From Parvularcula sp039822105 (lineage in GTDB: Bacteria > Pseudomonadota > Alphaproteobacteria > Caulobacterales > Parvularculaceae), in NCBI GenBank assembly GCA_039822105.1, contig JBCBMW010000001.1, positions 310,001-374,000 on the forward strand: 64,000 bases of DNA. The letters are read 5' to 3'. Below, piece by piece: positions 1 through 7,882 of this stretch. Each line of letters starts with the position of its first letter. Position 1 is the first letter of the stretch. Below the pieces are notes generated by a model. It worked only from the letters and a program-made list of their open reading frames with translations, searched no databases and was not told the origin of the DNA. Position numbers and translations under genes: made by a program.

Positions 1-164
1 TCCTGCGAGGCCATTAAGGCTTAGAGTGCCGGGCGCCAAGCGTGAGAAGCGGCTCCTATGGTTTCCCATGACTTAACCTTACGCCAGGATTCTCGAAGGT
101 TACCGCCAACACAACCTTAAAGCGAATGGGGTAACGGTTTCTCCAGTTGAATTGGAGGTTGGCG
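1..164. other. Left-edge non-coding stretch upstream of the first operon
   Basis: No complete gene is visible. An open frame from the left edge ends at a TAG at 22-24 and could be the last seven codons of a gene outside the window, but seven codons cannot support a call. The rest is probably the 5' region of the secreted-protein operon that starts at 165. A ribosome-binding site GGAGG lies at 154-158, just before the chosen start. Confidence 0.4.
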
Positions 165-635
165 ATGAAAAGGGTGCTCGGCTTCGCCCCGGTGCTGTTG
201 ATCGCGACGGGCACAGGTTTTGCGCAAACGGACGACGTCATCTTCAACGCGACGGTCTCCGACAGCTGCACAGTGGTCGCTGATACAAACGGGACGCTGG
301 GCCTCAACGGTACGGGAACTGTTCTTGCGAGCACCGAGAGCGGCGGTTCGGCGGGTCAGGCGACGGTCACCGCCACCAACACGACGTTCAACGTGACGAT
401 CGACAACATCACGGCCTTCACCACGGGTCCGGCAGACGCCGATACCAACACCAACTTTGCCACCACCTACAACGCCAGCGGCGCCACCACGGCATCGGGT
501 GTTGCGGGCGCGACGCCCACCAATCTTGGATCCGGTATCACCACACTTGCGGTGAACGCGAGCGCCACCAAGACGTCGGGGATCTTCTCGGCCGGTTCTT
601 ACTCTCTCACGGCGACCGTGCGATGCGCGCCGTAG
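165..635 (+). CDS. Secreted beta-rich protein, possible pilin or spore-coat-U-like
   Basis: A 156-residue protein with a clear Sec signal peptide (MKRVLGF, a hydrophobic run, cleavage near GFAQ). The mature part is rich in Thr, Ala, Asn and Gly with alternating polar and hydrophobic residues. It has one Cys near the N-terminus and one in the C-terminal VRCAP, which could form a disulfide as in spore coat U or fimbrial subunits. No catalytic motif is visible. I chose the ATG at 165 rather than an upstream TTG at 147 because GGAGG at 154-158 is correctly spaced for it and the signal peptide begins there. It overlaps the next gene by 13 bp, so the two are probably translated together. The fold assignment is an inference; exported, beta-rich and disulfide-capable is what can be seen. 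Confidence 0.75.
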   Translation: MKRVLGFAPVLLIATGTGFAQTDDVIFNATVSDSCTVVADTNGTLGLNGTGTVLASTESGGSAGQATVTATNTTFNVTIDNITAFTTGPADADTNTNFATTYNASGATTASGVAGATPTNLGSGITTLAVNASATKTSGIFSAGSYSLTATVRCAP

Positions 636-1015
636 TTCTGATCCTTCTCTCGCTGACGCTGGTCGCTGGGGTGAGCCGTGCCCAGAGCATGTCGCCGATG
701 GAGGCTGACGTTGTGACCTTTGGCGAGGTGGGTGCGGTTCGGGCTGCTCTGCGCAATCCCTATGCCGATGCGCGGCGGTTTGAGATTGAGGCGTTCGACC
801 TCAACTGGAACGCCGTCAGCGATGTGCAACTCACCCGCTCGCGGCTCTCTCTCGCGCCGGGTGGGCAGACCTCGCTCTTGGCTGTCTTGCCGCTCGAAGG
901 GGAGCCGGAGCGGACGATCTATCTGTGCGCCACGTCCGTGCCCTATCGGCAGTCTAGCGCCGGGGTCAGGGGGCAGGTATGCGGACGATATCGCGTCATC
1001 CATCGCTCCTTCTAG
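623..1015 (+). CDS. Small secreted protein, possible pilus-chaperone-like domain
   Basis: A 130-residue protein with a short signal peptide (MRAVVLILLSLTLVAG, cleavage after SRA-Q). The mature part has one compact region with the feel of an Ig-like chaperone domain: AALRNPY early, a basic strand, LSLAPGG in the middle and TIYLCA near the end. It is too short for a full two-domain PapD-type chaperone, and I see no usher gene. It overlaps the preceding gene by 13 bp and the following one by 37 bp, so the three form one translationally coupled unit. A role in folding or docking the upstream secreted subunit is plausible but unproven. Confidence 0.7.
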   Translation: MRAVVLILLSLTLVAGVSRAQSMSPMEADVVTFGEVGAVRAALRNPYADARRFEIEAFDLNWNAVSDVQLTRSRLSLAPGGQTSLLAVLPLEGEPERTIYLCATSVPYRQSSAGVRGQVCGRYRVIHRSF

Positions 1016-1863
1016 GGCTTGCTGCCGCCCTCGGTATCGCTTCGGCTCAGCAAGAGGTGACCCAAGGCGGCCAGCCCATTGTGGTGCCGTCGCAAAGCTC
1101 TGTCTTCAATCAAAACAGCGTCAATCTGCCGACTGCGCCGATCACCACGGGTCAGGATATTGTTCGCGGTGCGGACGGCACCAGCTGTCAAACCGCGATC
1201 GGATCGGGGGGGCCGTATCTCGATGTCGGTGTGCTGCAGAGCCAGGACTTCTACGAGCGTGACAGCGCCGCGGTTTATGGCCGGATTGTTGTGCCGATTG
1301 GCAAGCGGGCCAAGCGGCTGGATTGCACCAGGCTCTACCAGCTCGAGATTGAGCGGATGCGGATGGAGCTTGAGTTCCTCCGTATGGGCACGACCTTCAC
1401 CGCCACACCCGTTGGGCTTCGCGGTGAGGAGCCTGGGCCGACTGAGGTGGACGGCTTTCAGGTGGGCGGCGCCAGGTCAGCCCCGGCAGCCAAGACGCCT
1501 CGGCCTGCACCGCCGCCCCCAAGCGCGCCTCGCCCGTCAAACCCGCCGCTTGTTCTTGGCCCAGAGCCGAACGATGAGATTGACCTTATCTCTATGTGGA
1601 GGGGCGCCCATTCTGCACCCGTGCCGCAAGGGTACTACGCCCAGGCAGGGGCCTTTGGCTCACGGGAGAGCGCGGATCTTCGGCTTTTGTCCGCGATCAC
1701 GTCCACTGGCTACACCAATGGCTACATCAAGCCGCAAATCATCGGTGGACAGACCCTCTTTCGCGTGATGCTCGGCCCTACGACTGAGACCGAAGCGCGC
1801 CAGCTATGCCGGGCCATCCCCGGTGATTGTTTCGTCGCTGCGCAGAGCGAAACGAGCGCCTAA
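979..1863 (+). CDS. Exported protein with C-terminal SPOR-like domain
   Basis: A 294-residue protein starting with a signal peptide (hydrophobic LLLGLAAALGIASA). Next come a Ser/Asn-rich linker, a Cys-containing region that ends in a basic/acidic helix (EIERMRMELEFLRMG, residues about 123-138), a proline-rich spacer (about 165-190) and a C-terminal domain. That domain begins YYAQAGAFGSRESAD and continues through LFRVMLGPTTETEARQLC, the usual SPOR layout. SPOR domains bind denuded glycan strands of peptidoglycan, so the protein probably sits in the periplasm at the wall. It overlaps the previous gene by 37 bp. Its stop interlocks with the convergent glutaminase stop (CTAA at 1860-1863). Function within the operon is unknown; a cell-wall anchor for the two secreted partners is my inference. 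Confidence 0.75.
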   Translation: MRTISRHPSLLLGLAAALGIASAQQEVTQGGQPIVVPSQSSVFNQNSVNLPTAPITTGQDIVRGADGTSCQTAIGSGGPYLDVGVLQSQDFYERDSAAVYGRIVVPIGKRAKRLDCTRLYQLEIERMRMELEFLRMGTTFTATPVGLRGEEPGPTEVDGFQVGGARSAPAAKTPRPAPPPPSAPRPSNPPLVLGPEPNDEIDLISMWRGAHSAPVPQGYYAQAGAFGSRESADLRLLSAITSTGYTNGYIKPQIIGGQTLFRVMLGPTTETEARQLCRAIPGDCFVAAQSETSA

Positions 1864-3434
1864 GCGGTCTGCTTGTCTTCGCCGTAAGCGTCTTCGAGCA
1901 TCCGAACGATTGTCTCGTTGCCCTCGCGCCGGGCATCGTCGAGCGGGGAGTTGCCCCAACGGTCGATCGGCCGGATCTCCGGGCAGATGGACATGAGATA
2001 GCGCACGGCCATCTCCTGGCCCTCACTCGCTGAGAGGTGAAGAGCGGTGCGCCCGTCATAGTCAGCGGTGCACGGATTGATACCGCTGGCCACCAGCCGG
2101 CGGAGCTCACCGATATCGCCCCGAGACGCCGCGCCGCAAAGATAGGTGGATTGATCGGCTGCCCGCTCGACAGCAGGGCGGCGCGGGTCGATCAAGCTCT
2201 GGTCCTGGACCATATTTGCGTAGGTGTGGAAGGCATAGCGTTCGACAAGCTTCTTTGAGAACTCGACGCCGCGGACGGAGTTTCCAAGCTTATCAAGCCG
2301 CGGGCTGTAAAGCGCGATGCCGCAAACGCCGGGGACCACCATATAAAGTGCTCCGGACACACCAGATTTTGCCGGTATACCTACAGAGAACGCGTACTCG
2401 CCTGAGAAATCATACATGCCGCAGGAGTACATCAGCGACAGGCAATCCTTCACCGTCGCGCTTTGCAACACCATCTGGTTGGTGGTCGGGCAGATCCCGC
2501 CATTCGCGAGCGTACCAGCAAGCACCGCCATCTGACGAACGTCCAGCGTGATCGAGCAATTCTGGAAGTAGAAATCGAGGGTGTTGATAATGTTCGTGTT
2601 CGGAGGGAACGCACCCTTCTCGCGCATGAAATAGGCGAGGGCGAAGTTCCGATCAGCAGTTTCCTTTTCAGACAAGAAAATCGTGTTGTCGAAGCCGCAG
2701 GTCCTGCCGCCGCAAAGAGCCTTCCAAGCCGTCATGACATGGTCAAAACGATCAGCCAGGCTCAGCTCTGGTTTGATCAGCGATGCGCACATGATGGCGC
2801 CAGAGTTGATCATCGGGTTGTGCGGCAGGCCTTGCTCATTGAGCGTCAGCTCGTTGAACCCCTGGCCGGAAGGCTCGCGCCCCACATGCTGGTGCACTTG
2901 ATCGCGCCCCAGATCGTCGAGTGCGATGGCATAGCTCACCGGCTTGCAGGTCGACTGCACACAGAAGGTCTCTTCGTCGTCGCCGAGCGAGAATTGTTGA
3001 CCATCAACGGTGCAGACCGCGAGCGCAAAGAGGTCGGGGTCCACCCGTTCAAGCTGGGGGATATAGCTTGCAACTTTGCCGCCCCGGTTCTCGGCCACGG
3101 TGTCGAAGATCTTCGACACCTGGTCCCGGAAGCCTGAGAAGTTGGGGATCACGAAGTCACCGGACAGGCCGCGGGCGATCAGCGTCGCGTTCTCGGGGGC
3201 CACCACTTCGGAGAACTTTGCCAGATCCAGCTCGTCGCGTCTGTTGAGGCGCTTGAGGTTGCGCATGGTCTCGCGGATGCGTTTGTCGCGCTCATCCAGG
3301 CCGCAGGCCTCGAGGGCTGCGAGCACGTCACTGACGAGGATCGTGTCCGACCCGTCTCTCAGGATGGCTTGGAAGATCTTTTCCACGACGGAATCCTGGT
3401 TAAGCGATCCCAAGTTAACAATCTCGGCGCTCAT
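1860..3434 (-). CDS. glsA: Glutaminase with animal-type architecture and ankyrin repeats
   Basis: A 524-residue serine-type glutaminase (L-glutamine to L-glutamate and ammonia). Residues about 5-110 form a helical region like that preceding the core in kidney-type enzymes. The catalytic core runs to about 420, with QSTCKP (Ser-x-x-Lys nucleophile motif, near 160), EPSGQGFNEL and PHNPMINSGAI. Two to three ankyrin repeats follow to the C-terminus (GRTALHLSASEGQ, WGNSPLDDARREGN). Typical bacterial GlsA is about 310 residues, so this is an extended form. The start at 3434 is preceded by a GGGGA; a GTG at 3542 would add 36 residues with no good ribosome-binding site. It is divergent from ppa across a roughly 220-bp gap. 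Confidence 0.92.
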   Translation of the reverse strand: MSAEIVNLGSLNQDSVVEKIFQAILRDGSDTILVSDVLAALEACGLDERDKRIRETMRNLKRLNRRDELDLAKFSEVVAPENATLIARGLSGDFVIPNFSGFRDQVSKIFDTVAENRGGKVASYIPQLERVDPDLFALAVCTVDGQQFSLGDDEETFCVQSTCKPVSYAIALDDLGRDQVHQHVGREPSGQGFNELTLNEQGLPHNPMINSGAIMCASLIKPELSLADRFDHVMTAWKALCGGRTCGFDNTIFLSEKETADRNFALAYFMREKGAFPPNTNIINTLDFYFQNCSITLDVRQMAVLAGTLANGGICPTTNQMVLQSATVKDCLSLMYSCGMYDFSGEYAFSVGIPAKSGVSGALYMVVPGVCGIALYSPRLDKLGNSVRGVEFSKKLVERYAFHTYANMVQDQSLIDPRRPAVERAADQSTYLCGAASRGDIGELRRLVASGINPCTADYDGRTALHLSASEGQEMAVRYLMSICPEIRPIDRWGNSPLDDARREGNETIVRMLEDAYGEDKQTA

Positions 3435-3654
3435 GTGCGAAATCCCCACTGTCGATCGCTGGAATGATTGGATTCCAGAGACTTCCGCCGCCCCATTTAG
3501 GACCTCGTGAAGCGCGTCAAGCGCAGAATCGCTCTCTCGCACTGCGAAATCGTCGAATGGTCATCATGTCGACGAAAGGGCTAGGAAGAGGTTGCAAGAG
3601 GTGGTCTACCCACTCCTGCACTGTGCGCCGCAACATGCCAGAAGGAATACCACT

Positions 3655-4182
3655 ATGCGCATCTCTGAGATCCCCGTGGGGGAAAACCCACCAGAGGATA
3701 TCAACGTCATCATCGAGGTGCCGCTCGGCAATGAGCCGATCAAGTACGAATTCGATAAGCCGTCGGGCGCGATCTTTGTCGACCGCTTTCTCTACACCGC
3801 GATGCGCTATCCTTGTAATTACGGCTTCATCCCGCACACGCTGTCCGGCGATGGCGATCCCGTGGATGTGATGTGCCTGGGCAACCGGCCGCTTGTGCCT
3901 GGCTGTGTCCTGCGCGCGCGTCCGATCGGTGTGCTGATCATGGAAGACGAAGCAGGCATTGACGAGAAGCTCCTCGCGGCGCCGCATCCGAAGCTGACGC
4001 GTTTTTACGATAACATCGAGACCTACGAAGACGTGCAGCCGATCTTGCTTGAGCGAATCTGGCACTTCTTTGATCATTACAAGGATCTTGAACCCAACAA
4101 GTGGGTGACGGTGAAGGAGTGGCAGGGCAAAGAAGACGCCCAGCGCCTTATCCAAGAAGGCATCGCAGCTTACAAGCCGTAG
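3655..4182 (+). CDS. ppa: Inorganic pyrophosphatase
   Basis: A 175-residue soluble family I pyrophosphatase that hydrolyses diphosphate to two phosphates and so pulls biosynthetic reactions forward in the cytoplasm. Length matches the bacterial enzyme. Visible motifs include the IKYEFDKPSG strand, RYPCNYGFIPHT, and the metal-binding DGDPVDVM with its aspartates, followed by EDEAGIDEKLLA. The ATG at 3655 has AGAAGGAA at 3640-3647. An upstream in-frame start at 3592 would add 21 residues that do not fit the family. A small DUF4258-like gene follows 12 bp later. Confidence 0.97.
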   Translation: MRISEIPVGENPPEDINVIIEVPLGNEPIKYEFDKPSGAIFVDRFLYTAMRYPCNYGFIPHTLSGDGDPVDVMCLGNRPLVPGCVLRARPIGVLIMEDEAGIDEKLLAAPHPKLTRFYDNIETYEDVQPILLERIWHFFDHYKDLEPNKWVTVKEWQGKEDAQRLIQEGIAAYKP

Positions 4183-4194
4183 CCGAGCTCGCCG

Positions 4195-4428
4195 GTGGAG
4201 TTGGTCCTGACGCGCCACGCCAAACTGGCGGTCGAGCGGCGCGGCATCAAACGGGTGTGGCTGCGCCAACTGGTCCATCGGCCAGACAGCACCGCGCAGG
4301 GTGACCGTTTCCGTACAGAGATTTGGCGTTTGTCGGTCGAGGAACTCGGCGGACGGACGCTCGTCGCGATCATCCGGCCCACGCGGCGAAAGCTTCGGCT
4401 CGTGACCGCCTATCTGGAAGGCGCTTAA
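4195..4428 (+). CDS. Small DUF4258-like protein
   Basis: A 77-residue basic protein. It has the DUF4258 layout: an N-terminal LTRHAKLAVERRGI (His and Arg near the start, then the ERRGI helix), a central variable loop and a C-terminal strand pair RTLVAIIRP and LRLVTAYLE. Some members of this family resemble RelE-like toxins or recombination-hotspot proteins, but function is not settled. It begins at GTG 4195, 12 bp after ppa, with no strong ribosome-binding site, which suggests coupling to ppa. Its stop overlaps the convergent patatin stop (TTAA, 4425-4428). No partner antitoxin gene is adjacent. Confidence 0.65.
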   Translation: MELVLTRHAKLAVERRGIKRVWLRQLVHRPDSTAQGDRFRTEIWRLSVEELGGRTLVAIIRPTRRKLRLVTAYLEGA

Positions 4429-5399
4429 GCCGTTGCTGCCTCTGCCTTGGCTGCTTCTTCATCAAGGAACACAGAGCCCGCATTGCGGCCCGCTTCGAAC
4501 AGCGTGCGCACAACGCGCGGTGTGGGCAGGCCTTCCATCGAGCGGCCAGGCAGCCAGTCGTGAAGCGCGATCTCTTGGAGGTGTTCAGCATCCTTCCCCA
4601 GCGCTTCGAGCTCGGTGTCGAGCGGGCGGGCAAAGAGGAACTGCTGCAGCTGCCGTTCGATCTCAGCGGTCTTGGTCGGGATCTTGTCGATGCCGCTTGA
4701 GAGCAGGCGTACGAGAACAACCGTCTGGGTGCTGTTCAAAAGAGGCGCGATCGGCGGGTTGGAGGTGAAGCCGCCATCCCAATAGGGCGCCCCGTCGATC
4801 ATCACGGGCGCCTGAACCTGCGGCAGGCAGGCGGAAGCCCAAAGCGCGTCATGCGAGATATCGGCGTTGGAGAAAATCCGTGCACGCCCACTGGGAACGT
4901 GGGTGGCTGCAACGGCGAGGCGAGGTGCCGTGCCGCTTTGCAACGCATCAATGTCGACGTGCTTGGCGATGATATCGCGTAAGGCGTCGCCGCCGCGGTT
5001 GCGTGTGGGCAGCGGGAGGCGAAATCCTGTAAGCCGTTCACTGATCGTTTGCGGCGTGAGGAGGGCTTGCGCAGTCGCTGCCACGCCGGACACGTCATCC
5101 CAGAACGCATCGAGCGCCGTGCGTGCCTCTTTGCGTCCGCCGCGCACCATCCCCGTCGACAGGACAGCGGCGTTGAGCGCACCGGCCGATGCACCCGACA
5201 ATTTGACGATCGGCCGGGCGTCGAGCTCCAAAAACGCTTCGAGAACCCCCCAGGTGAAAGCGCCAAGCGGCCCGCCGCCCTGCAAGGCGAGGTTCACGCC
5301 AGGCTCTGGCGGCGTCAGCGAGTCAGCGGCCCGCGACAAGAACCGGCGAGGCCCAAGCTCCTCAAGGAGCCGGCGCAAAGCTTCCGTGGCGACGTTCAT
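4425..5399 (-). CDS. Patatin-like phospholipase
   Basis: A 324-residue patatin-family hydrolase. The oxyanion hole is LQGGGPLGAF (about residues 39-48), the nucleophile elbow is SGASAG (Gly-x-Ser-x-Gly, near 70), and the partner aspartate is in YWDGGFTSNPP (near 208). These form the Ser-Asp dyad used to cleave acyl esters of phospholipids. There is no signal peptide, so it is probably cytoplasmic or membrane-peripheral. A GGGGAACGAG precedes the ATG. It ends in a 4-bp overlap with the convergent small gene. A second patatin of a different subfamily lies at 34298-35266. Substrate is not determinable from sequence. Confidence 0.9.
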   Translation of the reverse strand: MNVATEALRRLLEELGPRRFLSRAADSLTPPEPGVNLALQGGGPLGAFTWGVLEAFLELDARPIVKLSGASAGALNAAVLSTGMVRGGRKEARTALDAFWDDVSGVAATAQALLTPQTISERLTGFRLPLPTRNRGGDALRDIIAKHVDIDALQSGTAPRLAVAATHVPSGRARIFSNADISHDALWASACLPQVQAPVMIDGAPYWDGGFTSNPPIAPLLNSTQTVVLVRLLSSGIDKIPTKTAEIERQLQQFLFARPLDTELEALGKDAEHLQEIALHDWLPGRSMEGLPTPRVVRTLFEAGRNAGSVFLDEEAAKAEAATA

Positions 5400-5537
5400 G
5401 GGCGCTAGCTCGTTCCCCTAAGGCTTCAGACGCACGCACAACCTAACTCGCCAAATATCCTTACGCGCACGTGAAAAAGCGTCCCGCAACTTGAGCAGAA
5501 CGCTTCAATCGGTTGCCGGAAACTTGGTCTGGCGAGC

Positions 5538-7490
5538 CTAACCCGCCTTGTTGACCCGCATGTACCACTCGACCAGGCGGCGGACTTGGCGGCTGGTATA
5601 GCCGCGTTCGGTCATCCGGCTGACGAAGTCGTCGTGCTTCTTCGCGGTCTCTGAATCCTTCTTCGAGTCGAAAGAGATGACCGGCAGGAGGTCTTCGACC
5701 TGCGTGAACATCCGCGTTTCGATCACCCGGCGGAGCTTTTCATAGCTCGTCCACGCTGGGTTCTTACCAGCATTGGCAGCGCGGGCGCGGAGGGCGAATT
5801 TCACGACCTCGTTGCGGAAGTCTTTCGGGTTCGCGATGCCCGCAGGTTTCTCGATCTTCGAGAGCTCGGTGTCGAGGGTCGCACGATCAAGCAGCTGACC
5901 CGTGTCAGGGTCCTTGAAGTCCTGATCTTCGATCCAAGCATCGGCGTAGGAGATGTAGCGGTCAAAAAGGTTCTGTCCGTACTCACCATAGCTTTCGAGA
6001 TAAGCCTTCTGGATCTCTTTGCCGATAAAGTCCGCGTAGCGCGGCGCAAGCTCAGCCTTGATGAACTCAAGATAGGTCTTCTCGGTCTCATCCGGGAACT
6101 GCTCCCGCTTGATCGCGTTTTCGAGCACATACATGAGGTGCACAGGGTCAGCGGAGACCTCTTCGGTGTCGAAGTTGAAGGTCTCGGACAGGACTTTGAA
6201 AGCAAAGCGGGTGGAGATCCCGTCCATGCCTTCGTCCACGCCGGCGGCATCGCGGTATTCCTGGTGCGACTTCGCTTTCGGGTCCGTGTCCTTCAGCTTC
6301 TCGCCGTCATAGACGCGCATTTTCGAATAGAGATTCGAGTTCTCATGCTCTTTGAGGCGTGTGAGAACCGAGAAACGGGCCAGCATGGGCAGCGTTTCTG
6401 GCGCGCACGGAGCATCGGAAAGCTCCGATGATTTCAGGAGTTTCTCGTAAATCGCCGTCTCTTCGGTGGGACGCAGCGCGTAAGGCACTTTGATCACCGA
6501 GATCCGGTCCAGGAACGCTTCATTGTTGCGGTTGTTGCGGAAGGCCTGCCATTCGCTCTCGTTCGAGTGCGCAAGGATCACGCCCTGGAAGGGGATCGGG
6601 CCGAGGCTCTCGGTGCCGACATAGTTGCCTTCTTGCGTGGCGGTCAGCAGTGGGTGGAGCACTTTGATCGGTGCTTTGAACATTTCGACGAACTCAAGAA
6701 GGCCCTGGTTCGCGTGGCAAAGACCGCCTGAATAGGAATAGGCGTCGGTGTCGTCTTGGCTGAAATGCTCCAGCTTCCGGATGTCGACCTTACCGACGAG
6801 GGCGGAGATGTCCTGGTTGTTCTCATCACCTGGCTCGGTCTTGGTGATGCCGACCTGGCGGAGCTTCGATGGGTAAAGTTTCACCACCGAGAATTTCGAG
6901 ATGTCGCCGCCATACTCGTCGAGGCGCTTCACCGCCCATGGGCTCATGATGCCGGTGAGGCGACGACGCTCAATGCCGTATTTGTCTTCGAGCAGGGACT
7001 TCAGCTGTTCGGTCTGGAAGAGGCCAAGCGGGCTTTCGAACACGGGCGAGAGTTCATCACCGGCTTTGAGGACATAGATGGGATACTCTTCCATCAGGTC
7101 CTTGAGGCGTTCAGCGAGCGACGACTTACCGCCGCCGACCGGGCCGAGGAGGTAGACCACCTGGCGTTTTTCTTCGAGGCCTTGGGCCGCATGGCGGAAG
7201 TAGCCAACGATCCGTTCGATCGTGTCTTCCATGCCATAGAAGCCCTCGAAGGCTTTGTAGCGCTTGATGGTGCGGTTGAAGAAAATCCGGCTCAGACGCG
7301 GATCCTTCGATGTGTCGATGAATTCCGGCTCGCCAATCGCCTTGACCATGCGTTCCGCCGGAGAGGCGTAGAACATGACGTCGTCGCGGCACCCGAGGAG
7401 GTAATCGCGAAGCGACATTTCTTCATGCTTCGTGCGTTCATAGCCTTCGGCAAATGCATCGAAGATGTCCAAATCACTGTCCATTGTCAT
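5538..7490 (-). CDS. prkA: PrkA-family serine protein kinase
   Basis: A 650-residue PrkA/YeaG-type protein: an AAA-like ATPase domain followed by a PrkA C-terminal domain. The Walker A motif LLGPVGGGKSSL lies near residue 115. Family hallmarks are PLGLF in the middle, the GLLEFVEMFKAP stretch and FQGVILAHSNESEW. E. coli YeaG is 644 residues, so length fits. In enterobacteria PrkA acts with a DUF444 protein (YeaH) and SpoVR (YcgB) in nutrient-stress responses. Neither partner is next to this copy, which stands alone, divergent from an unknown membrane protein. The start at 7490 is preceded by GGGTGGCGG; a longer frame to 7568 adds 26 low-complexity residues and is less likely. Confidence 0.93.
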   Translation of the reverse strand: MTMDSDLDIFDAFAEGYERTKHEEMSLRDYLLGCRDDVMFYASPAERMVKAIGEPEFIDTSKDPRLSRIFFNRTIKRYKAFEGFYGMEDTIERIVGYFRHAAQGLEEKRQVVYLLGPVGGGKSSLAERLKDLMEEYPIYVLKAGDELSPVFESPLGLFQTEQLKSLLEDKYGIERRRLTGIMSPWAVKRLDEYGGDISKFSVVKLYPSKLRQVGITKTEPGDENNQDISALVGKVDIRKLEHFSQDDTDAYSYSGGLCHANQGLLEFVEMFKAPIKVLHPLLTATQEGNYVGTESLGPIPFQGVILAHSNESEWQAFRNNRNNEAFLDRISVIKVPYALRPTEETAIYEKLLKSSELSDAPCAPETLPMLARFSVLTRLKEHENSNLYSKMRVYDGEKLKDTDPKAKSHQEYRDAAGVDEGMDGISTRFAFKVLSETFNFDTEEVSADPVHLMYVLENAIKREQFPDETEKTYLEFIKAELAPRYADFIGKEIQKAYLESYGEYGQNLFDRYISYADAWIEDQDFKDPDTGQLLDRATLDTELSKIEKPAGIANPKDFRNEVVKFALRARAANAGKNPAWTSYEKLRRVIETRMFTQVEDLLPVISFDSKKDSETAKKHDDFVSRMTERGYTSRQVRRLVEWYMRVNKAG

Positions 7491-7882
7491 GCTCACAACC
7501 GCCACCCGTTTCTGCCCGTTTCTCGGGCCACTAGGCTCACCAAGGCCACCACCACCTCGCCGAACCAATTACATGATGCGGCAAGGCCCCATCCTGAACG
7601 AGCTAGGACCCTGACCACTCATCATGAACGCGACTGGTAAAGATAATACGATCATGATGCGCTCTTGGCGATAAGATCCAAGCACGATTCCTTCGAAGAA
7701 TCCCCCAGTCCGGAGCACAAATGTTTCGCTTCTCGATAACCTCGGCAAGGGCCGTATTCTGACATTTTAGATGGGTTGGCCCCGTTGCAGGGCTTTTGTG
7801 GTCGGGGCGACGATATCGCGCACGGCTCGACGGGTGTTATCGGGTTGGTTAAGGACTCTGGGGATTGGCTGGGGGCCTTCTG
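7491..7882. promoter_or_regulatory. 392-bp divergent intergenic region with a GANTC palindrome
   Basis: This gap must hold the promoters of prkA (leftward) and the unknown membrane gene (rightward). The one clear structure is an almost perfect palindrome at 7686-7702, GATTCCTTCGAAGAATC, whose arms are two GANTC sites flanking a TTCGAA core. GANTC is the target of the cell-cycle methyltransferase CcrM in alphaproteobacteria. I could not pick convincing -35/-10 boxes on either strand and see no coding potential beyond short chance frames. Confidence 0.45.

Noticed and set aside
4195..5399. Toxin-antitoxin pair
   Set aside because: The convergent neighbour is a patatin phospholipase, not an antitoxin.
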